A model generated the notes under the pieces. The model saw nothing but the letters and a program-made list of their open reading frames with translations, made no database searches and was not told the origin of the DNA. From the NCBI GenBank assembly GCA_003993805.1, contig RSEF01000003.1, positions 59,430,668-59,494,667 of the forward strand: a DNA stretch of 64,000 bases, given 5' to 3'. Below, piece by piece: positions 63,104-64,000 of the stretch (its first letter is position 1; every line of letters starts with the position of its first letter). The position numbers were made by a program, and so were the translations under genes. The stretch is from Himantopus leucocephalus. Taxonomy: Eukaryota; Chordata; Aves; Charadriiformes; Recurvirostridae.

Positions 63104-63847
63104 ATGGCAGACCACATGATGGCCATGAACCACGGGCGATTCCCCGACGGATCCGGCGGGCTTCACCACCACCCCGCGCATCGGATGGGCATGGGGCAGT
63201 TTCCCGCCCCCCACCACCACCACCAGCAGCAGCAGCCGCCGCAGCAGCACGCCTTCAGCGCCCTGATGGGCGACCATATACATTACGGAGCTGGGAATAT
63301 GAACGCGAGCAGCGGGGTGAGGCACGCCATGGGGCCGGGGGGCGTGAGCGGAGGGCACCCGGCCGGCAGCATGCCCCCCCCGGCCCGCTTCAGCGGCTCC
63401 CAGTTCATGGCCCCCCCCGTCGCCAGCCCGGGAGGGCAGCTGAGCGCCAGCATGCAGCTCCAGAAGCTGAACAACCAGTACTTCAGCCACCACCCTTACC
63501 CCCACAGCCACTACATGCCGGACTTGCACCCCGGTAGCCACCAGCTGAACGGCAGTAGCCAGCAGCAGCATTTCAGGGACTGCAACCCCAAGCACGGCGG
63601 CAGCGGCGGCGGCGGCGGCGGCGGTGGCAGCGGCTTGCCGCCCGCCGTCCCCCACGTCCCCGCGGCAATGCTGCCGCCCAATGTCATAGACACTGACTTC
63701 ATCGACGAGGAGGTCCTCATGTCCTTAGTCATCGAAATGGGGCTGGATCGCATCAAGGAGCTTCCCGAGCTGTGGTTGGGACAGAACGAGTTTGACTTCA
63801 TGACGGACTTCGTTTGCAAACAGCAGCCCAGCAGGGTGAGCTGCTGA
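63104..63847 (+). CDS. CITED2: CITED2, CBP/p300-interacting transactivator 2 (complete CDS in one exon)
   Basis: Nuclear transcriptional co-regulator. Family knowledge: its C-terminal acidic domain binds TAZ1 (CH1) of CBP/p300, displaces HIF-1alpha, and it co-activates TFAP2 factors in heart, left-right, adrenal and neural crest development. Seen here: 247 residues ending in TGA. The conserved N-terminal block starts [17 protein letters not shown] His/Gln tract covers residues 37-49. A conserved central block (about 109-135) is rich in Asn, Tyr and His. A Gly/Ser linker covers about 165-177, including eight consecutive Gly. The transactivation domain covers about 194-238 and carries the LPEL motif at 220-223. 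The C-terminus is PSRVSC. The start is chosen because it opens the conserved family N-terminus and has G at -3 and +4. It lies 7 nt after a splice acceptor. Human CITED2 has 270 residues; the shortfall is mainly in the Ser/Gly linker. The CDS has no introns or frame breaks. Confidence 0.98.
   Translation: MADHMMAMNHGRFPDGSGGLHHHPAHRMGMGQFPAPHHHHQQQQPPQQHAFSALMGDHIHYGAGNMNASSGVRHAMGPGGVSGGHPAGSMPPPARFSGSQFMAPPVASPGGQLSASMQLQKLNNQYFSHHPYPHSHYMPDLHPGSHQLNGSSQQQHFRDCNPKHGGSGGGGGGGGSGLPPAVPHVPAAMLPPNVIDTDFIDEEVLMSLVIEMGLDRIKELPELWLGQNEFDFMTDFVCKQQPSRVSC
63593..63634 (+). repeat. GGC trinucleotide repeat in CITED2 coding exon
   Basis: An in-frame run of GGC/GGT/AGC codons encodes residues 164-177, a Gly/Ser stretch with eight Gly in a row. 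It occupies the place of the longer Ser/Gly-rich junction of mammalian CITED2. Such tracts are length-variable and easily mis-assembled from short reads. Confidence 0.85.
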
Positions 63848-64000
63848 TTCATTTAAAACAAACAAAGGACTTTCTATCGGTGCGAATGAAAACATTCCCC
63901 TAGACACGGTGTCTCACTTTTCAGGGCTTGAAAAGGTGAGAATCTGGAAAGCAGAGTCAACTATGCGCTTGTATAAATTCTTTTTTTTTTTTTTTTTTTT
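63848..64000 (+). other. CITED2: CITED2 3' UTR, partial
   Basis: Sequence following the TGA stop, running off the window. It ends in a long T homopolymer (about 63981-64000). No AATAAA signal is seen before the edge, so the polyadenylation site lies outside. Confidence 0.8.

Noticed and set aside
63097..63537. 146-codon frame shifted relative to CITED2 within the same exon
   Set aside because: Alternative reading of the CITED2 exon with Arg/Pro-rich composition. The conserved family sequence lies in the 63104 frame.
62570..63655. 361-codon open frame on the - strand over CITED2
   Set aside because: It is antisense to the confidently identified CITED2 coding exon and intron. Its composition is low-complexity Ala/Val/Arg and no domain is visible; it is a shadow of GC-rich DNA.
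1..64000. CRISPR arrays, tRNA or rRNA genes, bacterial operons, LTR retroelements or a novel multi-gene system
   Set aside because: I saw no regularly spaced repeats, cloverleaf or ribosomal sequences, LTR pairs or clustered coding genes. The window is vertebrate gene desert plus CITED2.

Overview
The window reads as bird genomic DNA, and it holds one confident protein-coding gene. Three things point to birds. There are several CR1 non-LTR retrotransposon pieces, some carrying the typical ATTCTATG-type 3' tail (3654-4213, 34470-35042, 60625-60875). Interspersed repeats are otherwise sparse and very old (MIR/CORE-SINE-like fragments and decayed palindromic elements). The gene is CITED2, with a GC-rich, poly-glycine-bearing coding exon. 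The species cannot be told from the sequence. A run of 12 Ns and six single Ns, mostly at homopolymers or between duplicated flanks, suggests a short-read assembly with imperfect joins.

Layout. Positions 1 to about 60.6 kb are AT-rich, gene-free sequence. I found no open frame there with a recognisable domain and codon pattern, other than retrotransposon debris. By analogy with the human locus, where a large gene desert lies upstream of CITED2, this is probably that upstream regulatory desert. A few stretches look less neutral: about 16.1-16.43, 19.57-19.79, 25.61-25.79 and 32.88-33.31 kb are candidate conserved non-coding elements, and 50.5-51.08 kb is an isolated CpG-rich island. From about 60.9 kb the sequence becomes strongly GC- and CpG-rich, forming the CITED2 promoter island.

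CITED2 is on the + strand. A TATA/CArG-like element sits at 62201-62210. An untranslated exon 1 (start about 62233) ends at a clear GT donor after 62438, and intron 1 spans 62439-63096. The whole 247-residue protein is encoded in exon 2 (63104-63847). The 3' UTR runs off the window. Exon 1 carries two six-codon upstream ORFs in weak start contexts, while the main start has a strong context. CITED2 binds the TAZ1 domain of CBP/p300, competes with HIF-1alpha there, and co-activates TFAP2 factors. The glycine/serine linker before its activation domain is much shorter than in the human protein.

Repeats. The most informative are a young CR1 tail nested in an older CR1 (34470-35042), an ancient CR1 with a recognisable but broken reverse-transcriptase palm (51610-52200), and three palindromic MITE-like relics (4466-4550, 14781-14928, 46187-46301). 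Two duplications split by a single N (43548-43812 and 46353-46395) look like unmerged assembly overlaps or haplotypes. I saw no new multi-gene system, CRISPR array, tRNA, rRNA or intact mobile element.
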